Assembly: GCF_904831005.1 (NCBI RefSeq)
Contig: NZ_LR882982.1
Span: forward strand, 2,418,001-2,482,000
Direction of reading: 5' to 3'
DNA from: Microbacterium hydrocarbonoxydans
Lineage (GTDB): Bacteria > Actinomycetota > Actinomycetes > Actinomycetales > Microbacteriaceae
Length of the DNA stretch: 64,000 bases
Under the pieces are notes generated by a model. That model was not told the DNA's origin, did no database searches, and saw only the letters and a program-made list of their open reading frames with translations. The number at the start of each line of letters is the position of its first letter. Within the stretch, counting starts at the first letter, position 1. This document shows, piece by piece, positions 32,981 through 40,385 of the stretch. The translations under genes and the position numbers were made by a program.

Positions 32981-34093
32981 GTGACGAACATCAGAACACG
33001 AGTGCGCGCGCGCCGCCCCGGCATCGTGCACTCACTGCGCGAGGCGGTCGATCCTGCTCGACTGCTGCTCGTCGCCAAGACCGCGCTGGCCGTGGGGCTC
33101 GCCTGGCTGATCGCCCCTCATATGCCGGGCGTCACCGACCAGTATCCCTACTACGCGCCGCTCGGCGCCCTCGTGAGCATGTACCCGACCCTCATGGGAT
33201 CGGTGCGGTCCGGCCTGCAGACCCTGCTGGGCCTCGCGACCGGCATCGGACTGGCCGCGGTGGTCGTGCTGACCGTCGGCCCGACGTGGTGGACGATTCC
33301 CGCCGTGGTCGGCATCGGCGTGCTGGTCTCCGGCACCGGCTGGTTCGGCGTGGGGCGGGAGTACGTCCCGATGGCGGCGCTCTTCGTGTTGATCATCGGC
33401 GGCCAGAACGCCGACGACTACTCGATCGGATATCTGGTGCAGACGTCCGTCGGCGTCGTGGTCGGGCTGCTCGTGAACCTGGTGATCGCGCCCGCACCTC
33501 TCACCCTCGCCGCGGCGGCCAAGGTCGACGCGTTCCGCACGCAGCTGAGCGAGCACCTGAACGACATCGGGTCGGCGGTGTCGGAGTCCTGGCCGCCCGA
33601 GCATCAGCAATGGGCCGACGACGCGGCCTCGCTCGCCGACACGACCGCGGAACTGCAGAAGGCCCTGTCTGATGCCGACGACAGTCGGCGAGGCAACCCG
33701 CGCGCGATGGGCCGCCGCGGAGAGACCCGGCAGCTGCGCGCCGAACTTGCAGCGCTCGACCGCATCGCGCACCTGATCCGTGACATCTCCGACGAGATCG
33801 CCGACACGATCTGGGACCGCCCCGGCGCCCTCGAACTCGACGCCGCGCTGCCCGAGCCGCTGTCTGCCGCGTGCCACGCGGTGGCCGAGGTCATCGCCCA
33901 AGATGAGCCGCTGACGTCGGCAGACCACCGCGCCCGAGCTGACGCCGCGCGCGCCATTCGCCTGCTGCTCGAGACGGTCGACATCCGCACGATCGACGTG
34001 CGCCGCTCGATGGGGCCCGGCGTGCTGGCCGCGATGCACCTGCGCCGCATCCTGATCCTCAGCGGGCATCGCGAGGTGGAGGACGACGACTGA
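32981..34093 (+). CDS. FUSC/aromatic acid exporter family membrane protein
   Basis: The 370-aa protein has about six membrane helices in the first 190 residues, including YAPLGALVSMYPTLMGSVRSGLQTLLG, typical of the FUSC/ArAE repeat. A long soluble helical region of about 180 residues follows. FUSC proteins export aromatic acids, fusaric acid or related compounds; in actinobacteria the substrate is mostly unknown. The GTG start follows GGGAGGATGACGAGAGG. Confidence 0.85.
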   Translation: MTNIRTRVRARRPGIVHSLREAVDPARLLLVAKTALAVGLAWLIAPHMPGVTDQYPYYAPLGALVSMYPTLMGSVRSGLQTLLGLATGIGLAAVVVLTVGPTWWTIPAVVGIGVLVSGTGWFGVGREYVPMAALFVLIIGGQNADDYSIGYLVQTSVGVVVGLLVNLVIAPAPLTLAAAAKVDAFRTQLSEHLNDIGSAVSESWPPEHQQWADDAASLADTTAELQKALSDADDSRRGNPRAMGRRGETRQLRAELAALDRIAHLIRDISDEIADTIWDRPGALELDAALPEPLSAACHAVAEVIAQDEPLTSADHRARADAARAIRLLLETVDIRTIDVRRSMGPGVLAAMHLRRILILSGHREVEDDD

Positions 34094-34101
34094 TGCGAGG
34101 G

Positions 34102-34683
34102 TCAGATCGTGTCGTCCGCGGCGACGACGTCGATCTGCCAGGGGCGACCGGCAGGATCGCTCTTGTCATGCGCGTCGGCCGCCTCGGTGATGACCTCCTG
34201 CATCCGTTCCATGACCGCGTCGAACTCGGCCTCGGTGAGTCTGACCATGCGCTGCACGAAGGCGGCGTGCACCTCGGCGGTGCGCCCCGACAGGTACTCG
34301 GGGGTCCAGGCGATCACGCGTGACACCGTGTCGTGGTGATCCTCCGCGAGCGAGCGGACCATGGCGATCCCGAGGGCTTCGTCGGGCACGGGATGCTCGG
34401 GGCTGCCGACGTTGATCGACCCTTTACGAGACTTCCACACCCGATCACGCCGGTCCCGCGCATGCTCGGGCGCCTCTTCGATCAGGCCGGCTTCGGCGAG
34501 CACACGCAGGTGAAAGCTGGCGCTGTTGGGGGCGACGCCGAGATCGGCCGCGACGTCGGCCGCACGCAGGTGCTCGCGGCGCGAGAACAGGCGGATCATC
34601 TGGCGGCGCAGCGGATGCGAGTACGCCTTGAGCATCGCCGACGTCATCCAGACCTGGTCGGCCTCTCTCTTCGACTCACTCAT
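34102..34683 (-). CDS. ArsR-like winged-helix repressor, divergent from an MFS pump
   Basis: The 193-aa protein has an ArsR-type winged helix near the N-terminus (LKAYSHPLRRQMIRLFSRRE, then AADVAADLGVAPNSASFHLRVL) and a ~100-residue C-terminal helical extension with no metal-site cysteines. TACACT lies 6 nt before the ATG on this strand, giving a leaderless mRNA. The shared intergenic region with the MFS gene contains three evenly spaced TTGCGCAA palindromes, which it probably binds. Confidence 0.88.
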   Translation of the reverse strand: MSESKREADQVWMTSAMLKAYSHPLRRQMIRLFSRREHLRAADVAADLGVAPNSASFHLRVLAEAGLIEEAPEHARDRRDRVWKSRKGSINVGSPEHPVPDEALGIAMVRSLAEDHHDTVSRVIAWTPEYLSGRTAEVHAAFVQRMVRLTEAEFDAVMERMQEVITEAADAHDKSDPAGRPWQIDVVAADDTI

Positions 34684-34708
34684 GACCGAAGTGTATCCGC
34701 ACCCGTAG

Positions 34709-34744
34709 TTGCGCAAGCACTCTTGCGCAATTGTTCTTGCGCAA
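34709..34744. promoter_or_regulatory. Triple TTGCGCAA operator between the repressor and MFS genes
   Basis: The palindrome TTGCGCAA occurs three times at exactly 14-bp steps (34709-34716, 34723-34730, 34737-34744). It lies between the minus-strand -10 (34690-34695) and the plus-strand TATGGT (34746-34751). A protein bound here would cover both promoters. Confidence 0.75.
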
Positions 34745-34758
34745 TTATGGTGGTCGTC

Positions 34759-36156
34759 ATGACGACCGTGACCGCGCCCCATCGGCTCTGGCGGAACACT
34801 CTGTACCTGACGTGGCTCGTGAGCGATACGAGCAAGGGGCTCGCCGCTGCCCTGTTCGCGTTCGCGATCCCGCTGCTCGCCCTCATCGTCACGAACGACC
34901 CCGCCCAGGCGGGCATCATCGGCGGCGCGGGAATGGCGGCCCGCCTCGTGCTCACGCTCGTCGGCGGCATCCTCGCCGATCGGCACCGACGGATCGTCCT
35001 CATGCTCACCGGCTCGCTCGTCGGCATCCTGCTGGCCGCAGCCTTCACCGCGCTGGCCCTCGCCGACGCGCTCACCTTCGGCACGCTGCTGGCCGCGAAC
35101 GTGCTGCTGGCCGCCCGGGGCGGTCTCTTCGACGTGGCGGGCGAGAGTGCGATCAAAGAGATCGTGCCGGACGACGCGATGGGCAGGGCACAGGCGGCGA
35201 ATCAGGGACGGGATGCCGCGCTGCAGCTGGCCGGCGGCCCTCTGGGCGGGCTTCTGCTCGGCGTCGGCGGCTGGCTGGTCGGCGTCGTCATGACGCTGTG
35301 CCATGCGGTGGCGGCGGCGACCGCGTGGATGCTGCAGAGACGGATGCGGCACGCAGGGGCCGAGGCCCCGGCGCAGATGGCGGCGGATATCACGGACGAT
35401 CTCGACGATGCAGGGCGTGTCAGCGGCGGACTCGCCGTGGAGGCGGCCGAGCGTCTGGGTTTTCCCCCGGACGCGGGGGCGGATGCTGCCGCCGCCCCCG
35501 CCCGCACCCACACCAGCGCCTGGTCAGAGCTGCGCGAAGGGTTCGCGTGGCTGCTCGCCCGACCCGACCTGGGCGGCGTGCTGCTGATCATCACGATCAT
35601 CAACCTCGGCTTCAACGCCGCGATCACGACCGTCATCTACGCGCTGCAGCAGGCCGGATACTCCGAGCTGCTGATCGGCTCGCTCAGCGCGAGCATCGGC
35701 GCCGTCATGCTCGCCGGTGCCGTCGTCGCACCGATGCTCGTGCCGCGGATCCGTGCGGGCGTACTGGCGATCAGCGGTCTCGTGATCGTCGCGGTGGGCA
35801 CGATCGTGCTCTCGATGGTCACCGAACCGTGGGCGATCATCACAGTGCTGGGGGCCTCGGTGCTGCTCCTCCCCGTCCTCAACGCGGGCATGCTGGGCTA
35901 CTTCATGGTGGCCACGCCCACGCAGCTGCTCGGGCGCGCGAACAGCGCCGCCGCGGTGCTGGGCATGGGCGCCATGCCGCTCGCGCCCCTGATCGCCGGC
36001 TTCGGCCTCACCTGGATCGGCCGCGAGGGCACCATCCTGGTGTGCGCTGCGCTCTGCCTCGTCGCCGTCGGCCTCGCACTGGGCAACCGGGCGCTGCGCG
36101 CTCTGCCCGTCGAGTCGCGCTGGGCCGAGCACGCCAGGCAGTACGAGCGGGTCTGA
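34759..36156 (+). CDS. MFS transporter
   Basis: The 465-aa protein has 12 predicted helices and the MFS loop signature GGILADRHRRIVLM after helix 2. A central hydrophilic loop of about 90 residues separates the halves. It is probably a drug or metabolite exporter under control of the divergent ArsR-like repressor. ATG 34759 is favoured because TATGGT lies 7 nt upstream (leaderless); another ATG at 34747 lies inside the -10 region. Confidence 0.88.
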   Translation: MTTVTAPHRLWRNTLYLTWLVSDTSKGLAAALFAFAIPLLALIVTNDPAQAGIIGGAGMAARLVLTLVGGILADRHRRIVLMLTGSLVGILLAAAFTALALADALTFGTLLAANVLLAARGGLFDVAGESAIKEIVPDDAMGRAQAANQGRDAALQLAGGPLGGLLLGVGGWLVGVVMTLCHAVAAATAWMLQRRMRHAGAEAPAQMAADITDDLDDAGRVSGGLAVEAAERLGFPPDAGADAAAAPARTHTSAWSELREGFAWLLARPDLGGVLLIITIINLGFNAAITTVIYALQQAGYSELLIGSLSASIGAVMLAGAVVAPMLVPRIRAGVLAISGLVIVAVGTIVLSMVTEPWAIITVLGASVLLLPVLNAGMLGYFMVATPTQLLGRANSAAAVLGMGAMPLAPLIAGFGLTWIGREGTILVCAALCLVAVGLALGNRALRALPVESRWAEHARQYERV

Positions 36157-36226
36157 CGGATGCTGGCCGATGTCGGCGCGCGTGCGTAGGATCGGCGGCA
36201 CGCACCCACCACTTGAGGAGACGATG

Positions 36227-36685
36227 ATGTCCGCCGAGCAGATCACCGAGAAGCCACTTCCCTACGTCCGCCTCGCGGCGCTCACCGAGACCGTCTCCTC
36301 GCAGCCCGAGGTCGCGGCCGTCGTGGGGCCGCTGTTCGATCAGGTCGCCGATGCGATCGTCGCGTCGGGCGGCGAGCCGGGGCTGCCGATCGCCGAGTAC
36401 GACATGAACAAGCACGGCGTGCGGATCACGGTCGGCTTCACCTACGACGGGCCGGCGATCGACGACCTCGTCATCGTCGAGCTCCCGGCCGTCGAATCGG
36501 CGTTCACCACCACGCACCACGGCACCATGGCGACGATCGACGACAGCTGGCATGCGCTGAACCAGGCGATCACCGCGCAGGGAGCCACGGCGCAAGGCGC
36601 CTGCCGCGAGATCTACGTGCAGTCGGAGTCCGAAGATCAGGCCGACTGGATCACCGAGCTGCAGCAGCCGGTCACGCGCAGCTGA
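36227..36685 (+). CDS. GyrI-like/effector-binding domain protein
   Basis: The 152-aa protein has the SOUL/GyrI-like pattern: an N-terminal YVRLAALTETVSS, an internal repeat-like half and the YDMNKHGVRITVGF region. Such domains bind small molecules as AraC-type effector domains or act as DNA-gyrase inhibitors; stand-alone forms are often small-molecule hydrolases or binders. AGGAG ends 6 nt before ATG 36227, which is preferred over ATG 36224. Confidence 0.8.
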   Translation: MSAEQITEKPLPYVRLAALTETVSSQPEVAAVVGPLFDQVADAIVASGGEPGLPIAEYDMNKHGVRITVGFTYDGPAIDDLVIVELPAVESAFTTTHHGTMATIDDSWHALNQAITAQGATAQGACREIYVQSESEDQADWITELQQPVTRS

Positions 36686-36756
36686 TCACCGGAGCGTGCC
36701 GGGGCATCTGTCCGTGTACCTGCATCTGCCCCTGCGCCTGCATCTGCCCCTGCGCG

Positions 36757-36975
36757 TCAGAGGGCTCCGGTGAGCGCCGCGATACCGACGAGCACCGACA
36801 CGAGCGCGAGCACCAACGCGATCGAGATCAGCACGACGTGCACCTTCAGGAACGTCGTGGCCTTGCCCTCGGCATCCCGCGCCCGAGGGTCGGTCGCGAC
36901 GCGCGTGTAGAAGCGGGGCCACACCAGCACGTTGAAGGCGGCGTTGAGGAAGAGCACGACGGCGAGAGCGATCAC
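36757..36975 (-). CDS. Small membrane protein, SCO4848-like
   Basis: The 72-aa protein has two membrane helices. The pattern NVLVWPRF...KATTFLKVHVVL resembles SCO4848-family actinobacterial membrane proteins of unknown function. It is convergent with the effector-binding gene. Repeats of CCTGCATCTGCCCC occur just beyond its stop (36715-36755). Confidence 0.65.
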   Translation of the reverse strand: MIALAVVLFLNAAFNVLVWPRFYTRVATDPRARDAEGKATTFLKVHVVLISIALVLALVSVLVGIAALTGAL

Positions 36976-37120
36976 CCTTCAACGGTATCGCCCGCGGCGT
37001 CCCCCTCCACGGCGTCCCCCTCCACGGCGTCCCCGGCGCCCGGCATCCGGCATCCCTGTGCGCGAGTCCGTGCCGTGTGCCCGTGCCCGGCCGTGTCGCC
37101 CGTGCCCGGCATCCGCCGAA
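36976..37120. repeat. Short tandem repeats upstream of the sigma-factor island
   Basis: CCCTCCACGGCGTCC is repeated (about 36998-37035), followed by GTGCCCGG-rich degenerate repeats (about 37067-37110). No gene or promoter was recognised in this stretch. Confidence 0.6.
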
Positions 37121-37200
37121 CCAGATGCATGCCGAAATGACACATGCAGGCCCAGAACACGGTTTCCGGCCCTGCATCCGTGCATCCACCCTGCATCTGG
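37121..37200. repeat. Repeat family B palindrome 2
   Basis: The outer arms CCAGATGCATGCC.. and ..CCCTGCATCTGG are inverted, and inner arms around ATGCAGG/CCTGCAT pair as well. The centre reads GAACACGGTTTC, the reverse complement of the centre of the copy at 61.4 kb. It lies about 70 bp upstream of the putative sigma-factor promoter. Confidence 0.75.
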
Positions 37201-37268
37201 CATCCGGCATCCGGCACCCTGCGTCCGCCCCCCGCCCGGCCCCCACCCCGGAATCCCACCGATACTCC

Positions 37269-37295
37269 GAAAAACATACCGAGTCCATGTATCAG
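37269..37295 (+). promoter_or_regulatory. Putative ECF-type promoter upstream of the sigma-factor gene
   Basis: GAAAAACAT at 37269 and AGTCCATGTATCAG ending at 37295 match, at identical spacing, a second site at 42892-42918 downstream of the CHAT gene (14 of 15 positions in the right part, plus the shared GAAA). A GAAA-type -35 and a separate conserved -10 block is what ECF sigma factors recognise. This supports autoregulation, but it is inference. Confidence 0.5.
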
Positions 37296-37331
37296 CAGCC
37301 TCTTGCCGTGCTCCTTACTGGTGTGATCACA

Positions 37332-37967
37332 ATGGGACTCATGATCGACGGCGCACCCGACGGCGCCGCCCTCGATCCTGCACCGGACGACGGAGCGGCA
37401 CGCTGGAGGCGAGCGGCTCAGTTCTTCGGCGCATGGCGGGACGGCGACAGCCGCGCGATGGACGACCTCGTGCGGCTGATGACTCCTGTGCTCTGGCACG
37501 TCGTGCGCGCCTACGGTCTCGAGCGCACGCTGGCCGAAGACGTCATCCAGACGACGTGGCTGCAGCTGGTCCGCGGACACCAGTCGATCAGTGATCCCCT
37601 GGCCGTCTCGGCGTGGCTGACCACCACCGCGCGCCGCGAGGCCTGGCGGGCCGGCAAGGCGCACAACAGGATCGACACGACCGAATCGGATGCTCTCGAC
37701 GCGCTGCTTCCCGAGCAGCAATCCGCCGAGCATCACGCCACGATCGGCGACGAGAACCGTCGGCTCTGGACCGCGGTGCGTCGCCTCGCCGACCGGTGCC
37801 AGCGGCTGCTGCGAGTGATCGCCTTCGAGGAGCGTCCCGACTACGCCCGCCTCGCCGCCGACCTCGCGATGCCCGTCGGAAGCATCGGACCCACCCGCCA
37901 GCGCTGCCTCGCCAAGCTTCGCGACCTGCTCGACGCACCGACATCACGAACCGAGGGCAGCTCATGA
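37332..37967 (+). CDS. ECF-like sigma-70 family RNA polymerase sigma factor of the CHAT island
   Basis: The 211-aa protein has sigma region 2 (about 50-110, with AEDVIQTTWLQLVRGHQSI, the core-binding and -10-reading helix) and a region 4-like helix-turn-helix at the C-terminus (RPDYARLAADLAMPVGSIG, then PTRQRCLAKLRDLL). Region 3 is missing, as in ECF factors. The start may be ATG 37332 or ATG 37341. Its stop overlaps the next ATG (ATGA), a usual arrangement for sigma and anti-sigma pairs. It should redirect RNA polymerase to a small set of promoters. Confidence 0.88.
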   Translation: MGLMIDGAPDGAALDPAPDDGAARWRRAAQFFGAWRDGDSRAMDDLVRLMTPVLWHVVRAYGLERTLAEDVIQTTWLQLVRGHQSISDPLAVSAWLTTTARREAWRAGKAHNRIDTTESDALDALLPEQQSAEHHATIGDENRRLWTAVRRLADRCQRLLRVIAFEERPDYARLAADLAMPVGSIGPTRQRCLAKLRDLLDAPTSRTEGSS

Positions 37968-38446
37968 GCGAGAACGACCGCGTCAACGGCGGCGACAACC
38001 ATGAAGACGCCGAGCTGTTCGCACAGCTGCGTTCACTCTGGCGCGCAGTCGACCCGATGCCCGCCGCCCTGATCGACCGCATGATCGCGGCGGTCGCGGC
38101 CGAGGGGCTGTCAGAGGAGTACGCGCTGCTCACGCTGATCGAGGAGCCTCTGGGCGCCGTGCGCGGCGACGCCGACGCGCTGACCCTGCAGTTCAGCGAC
38201 GGCACCACCAGCATCCTGCTGCACGTGACTCGCACGGCGAGCGGCGCCCACCGAGTCGACGGCTGGGTCGACTCGATCTCGGGGGCGATCGAGCTGGCTC
38301 AGGGCGAGAGCATCCGCACGACGACGGCGAACGACACCGGCCGCTTCATCTTCGACGACGTGCCCGACGGGCTCACCCTCGTACGTCTCAGCACCACGGT
38401 CGGCGACCAGGAACGCACGCTGTCGACCCCGCAGTTCGAGTTGTGA
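37964..38446 (+). CDS. Small two-part protein coupled to the sigma factor (possible anti-sigma or protease substrate)
   Basis: The 160-aa protein begins with a helical, acidic segment of about 55 residues (AELFAQLRSLWRAVDPMPAALIDR). A beta-rich C-terminal part follows (about 65-160: DALTLQFSDGTTSILLHVTR..., GRFIFDDVPDGLTLVRLST), resembling a carboxypeptidase-regulatory-like sandwich. It has no membrane helix and no zinc site. Translational coupling to the sigma gene suggests that it binds or restrains the sigma factor. It is then an obvious candidate substrate for the two proteases encoded downstream. Function is inferred only from position. Confidence 0.75.
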   Translation: MSENDRVNGGDNHEDAELFAQLRSLWRAVDPMPAALIDRMIAAVAAEGLSEEYALLTLIEEPLGAVRGDADALTLQFSDGTTSILLHVTRTASGAHRVDGWVDSISGAIELAQGESIRTTTANDTGRFIFDDVPDGLTLVRLSTTVGDQERTLSTPQFEL

Positions 38447-38499
38447 TCCACCGCGGGGCGACCCGCGCACGCTACGGGGCGACCCGCACACACGGCGAG

Positions 38500-38575
38500 T
38501 CCGCTCGCACAGTCAGCGGGTCCGCCCGCACAGTCAGCGGGCTCGCCCGCACAGTCAGCGGGCTCGCCCGCGAGG
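38500..38575. repeat. 21-bp tandem repeats between the coupled protein and the subtilase gene
   Basis: CGCACAGTCAGCGGGCTCGCC-like units of 21 bp occur about three and a half times just before the GAGGAGAGGA ribosome site of the protease gene. The unit is a multiple of three, and open frames across it are not convincing genes. Confidence 0.75.
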
Positions 38576-38587
38576 AGAGGACCGACG

Positions 38588-40162
38588 ATGGAGCAGCCCA
38601 AGGGGTGGAGCTGGCAGGACCGAGCTGAAGGATCGATCAGACGGGGGACGGCACTCGATCCGTCGGTCGAGCCCGTCGCCGGGGTCAGGGCCTTCCCCAC
38701 GGCGTACCTGCAGGACCGCCTGCTGATCACGCAGGATCAGGAGAACGGCCAGGAGGCGTACGACCAGGAGATCCGCGAGCTGCGCGACGCGGCCGGCTCG
38801 TTCGGCTGGATGCTCGAGATCGAATCGCCGGATGCTCTGCGCGCGGCGGATCCGCTGGTCCCCGGCGTGCCGGGATTCCTGCGCGCCCGCCTGACGACCC
38901 CCGACGAGCCGACCCGCGGGGAGTCGCCGGTGCCGCCCGATGCCTGGCGCGTCCTGCAGCGCGCACGCCGCAGTTCGGGCACGCCGATGCCGAGGACCAG
39001 CCTGGAGCACGTGCTGTCGATCGACCCGGTCGGGCTCAACCCGTTCACGCGCACGAACCCGTTCACCCGCACCAATCCGTTCACCCGCACCAACCCGGTG
39101 CGCGGCGCGGGCGCAGGGATCGGCGGCAGCGACGACTACCTCGAACCCGGGCGAGGCGCCCGTCAGCCGGTGACCTGGCTCGGACCTGCGCCACGGCGCG
39201 GCGCCGCCCCGAAGCGCGGTCGCCGCCCGGTGGTGGCGGTGCTCGACACGGGCTGCGGGGTGCACGACTGGCTGCCGGATGACATCGTCACGCGACACCT
39301 CGAGATCGACGGCGTGCCGATCGGACTCACCGACGATGCCGACCCGGAGCGCTACCCCGACCTGTACGGGCAGCTCGACGGAGAGATCGACGCCGTCGCC
39401 GGGCACGGCACGTTCATCGCGGGCATCATCCGTCAGACCGCGCCGGATGCCGACATCCTGTCGATCCGCGTGGCGGGGGCGCTGGGCGTGATCGACGAGA
39501 GCACGTTCCTGATCGCGGTCGCCCAGGTCGTCGAACTGCTGCGGCGCCACCGTGAAGACCCGTCGACCGGGCATCCGATCGACGTGCTCACCCTGTCTCT
39601 CGGGTACTACCACGAGACTCCGGTCGACGGCCAGTTCAGCCTGACCTTGCACGCGCTGCTCCGCACCGCGCGAGAGCTCGGATGCGTCGTGGTGTGCTCG
39701 GCGGGCAACGACGCGATCGACCGGCCGTCGTTCCCGGCATCGCTGTGGCCGTGGCCCGACGCCGACAACGGCATCCCCCATGACGACGATGCACCGCACG
39801 TGTCGGTCGGCGCCCTCAACCCGTCGGCCCGGTCGGTCGCGCTGTTCTCGAACGTGGGTCCGTGGGTGCACGTGTACGCGCCCGGCGCAGCCGTGGTCAG
39901 CACATCGCCGGCCTTCGTCGGAGGTGAGCAGGCGACCACCCGAGCAGACGTGGCGGGACTCCGACGCGAGACGATCGACCCCGACGACTACCGCGGGGGC
40001 TTCTCGATCTGGAGCGGGACGTCGTTCGCGGCGCCCTACGTCGCCGGACGCATCGCGGCGCAGCTGGGCTCGGTACCGGCGCAGGGCGCGACAGCGGCAT
40101 CCGCGGCCAAGGCCGTCGCGGCCGTGCTCGCGACGCTGCCCTCGCCCACGACGGGCGGGTAG
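38588..40162 (+). CDS. Subtilisin-like (S8) protease without signal peptide, CHAT island
   Basis: The 524-aa protein has a 215-residue N-terminal region of unknown fold, then an S8 domain with Asp220 (VAVLDTG), His273 (GHGTFIAG) and Ser479 (SGTSFAAPYVAG), plus the oxyanion Asn in SAGND. No signal or membrane anchor is visible, so it is predicted cytosolic, unlike most subtilases. Just before the catalytic domain, NPFTRT is repeated three times in a row, possibly a flexible or cleavable hinge. It lies between the sigma pair and the TPR-CHAT gene on one strand. Confidence 0.92.
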   Translation: MEQPKGWSWQDRAEGSIRRGTALDPSVEPVAGVRAFPTAYLQDRLLITQDQENGQEAYDQEIRELRDAAGSFGWMLEIESPDALRAADPLVPGVPGFLRARLTTPDEPTRGESPVPPDAWRVLQRARRSSGTPMPRTSLEHVLSIDPVGLNPFTRTNPFTRTNPFTRTNPVRGAGAGIGGSDDYLEPGRGARQPVTWLGPAPRRGAAPKRGRRPVVAVLDTGCGVHDWLPDDIVTRHLEIDGVPIGLTDDADPERYPDLYGQLDGEIDAVAGHGTFIAGIIRQTAPDADILSIRVAGALGVIDESTFLIAVAQVVELLRRHREDPSTGHPIDVLTLSLGYYHETPVDGQFSLTLHALLRTARELGCVVVCSAGNDAIDRPSFPASLWPWPDADNGIPHDDDAPHVSVGALNPSARSVALFSNVGPWVHVYAPGAAVVSTSPAFVGGEQATTRADVAGLRRETIDPDDYRGGFSIWSGTSFAAPYVAGRIAAQLGSVPAQGATAASAAKAVAAVLATLPSPTTGG

Positions 40163-40199
40163 CCGGGCACCCGCCGAGCGGGTAGCCGGGCGCCGGCTC

Positions 40200-40280
40200 A
40201 CAGATGCATGCTCGGATCACGGATGCATGCTCGATGCGGCGATCCGGGCATGCATCTGTGATCTCGGCATGCATCCGGCG
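40200..40280. repeat. Repeat family B palindrome 3
   Basis: AGATGCATGCTCGGATCACG at 40203 is matched by the inverted copy around 40249-40278 (CATGCATCTGTGATCTCGG). Each arm contains two ATGCATG/CATGCAT words. It sits between the subtilase and TPR-CHAT genes. Confidence 0.8.
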
Positions 40281-40385
40281 CAGGAATCATCACTCGACGG
40301 CGAGAACGAGGGGTCATCCGAGCCCGAAAGGACGGATGCTGCCACACACCTTCCCTGCGACCAGACATACCGGCATTCTGGTGCA

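Noticed and set aside
37613..38446. Longer version of the 160-aa coupled protein starting inside the sigma gene
   Set aside because: The upstream part of that frame is antigenic to normal protein composition (Arg/His-rich shadow of the sigma gene), and the ATGA overlap marks the real start.
38443..38628. Small ORF with SGLARTV repeats between the coupled protein and the subtilase
   Set aside because: It is produced by 21-bp non-coding tandem repeats, has no ribosome site and overlaps the subtilase start.
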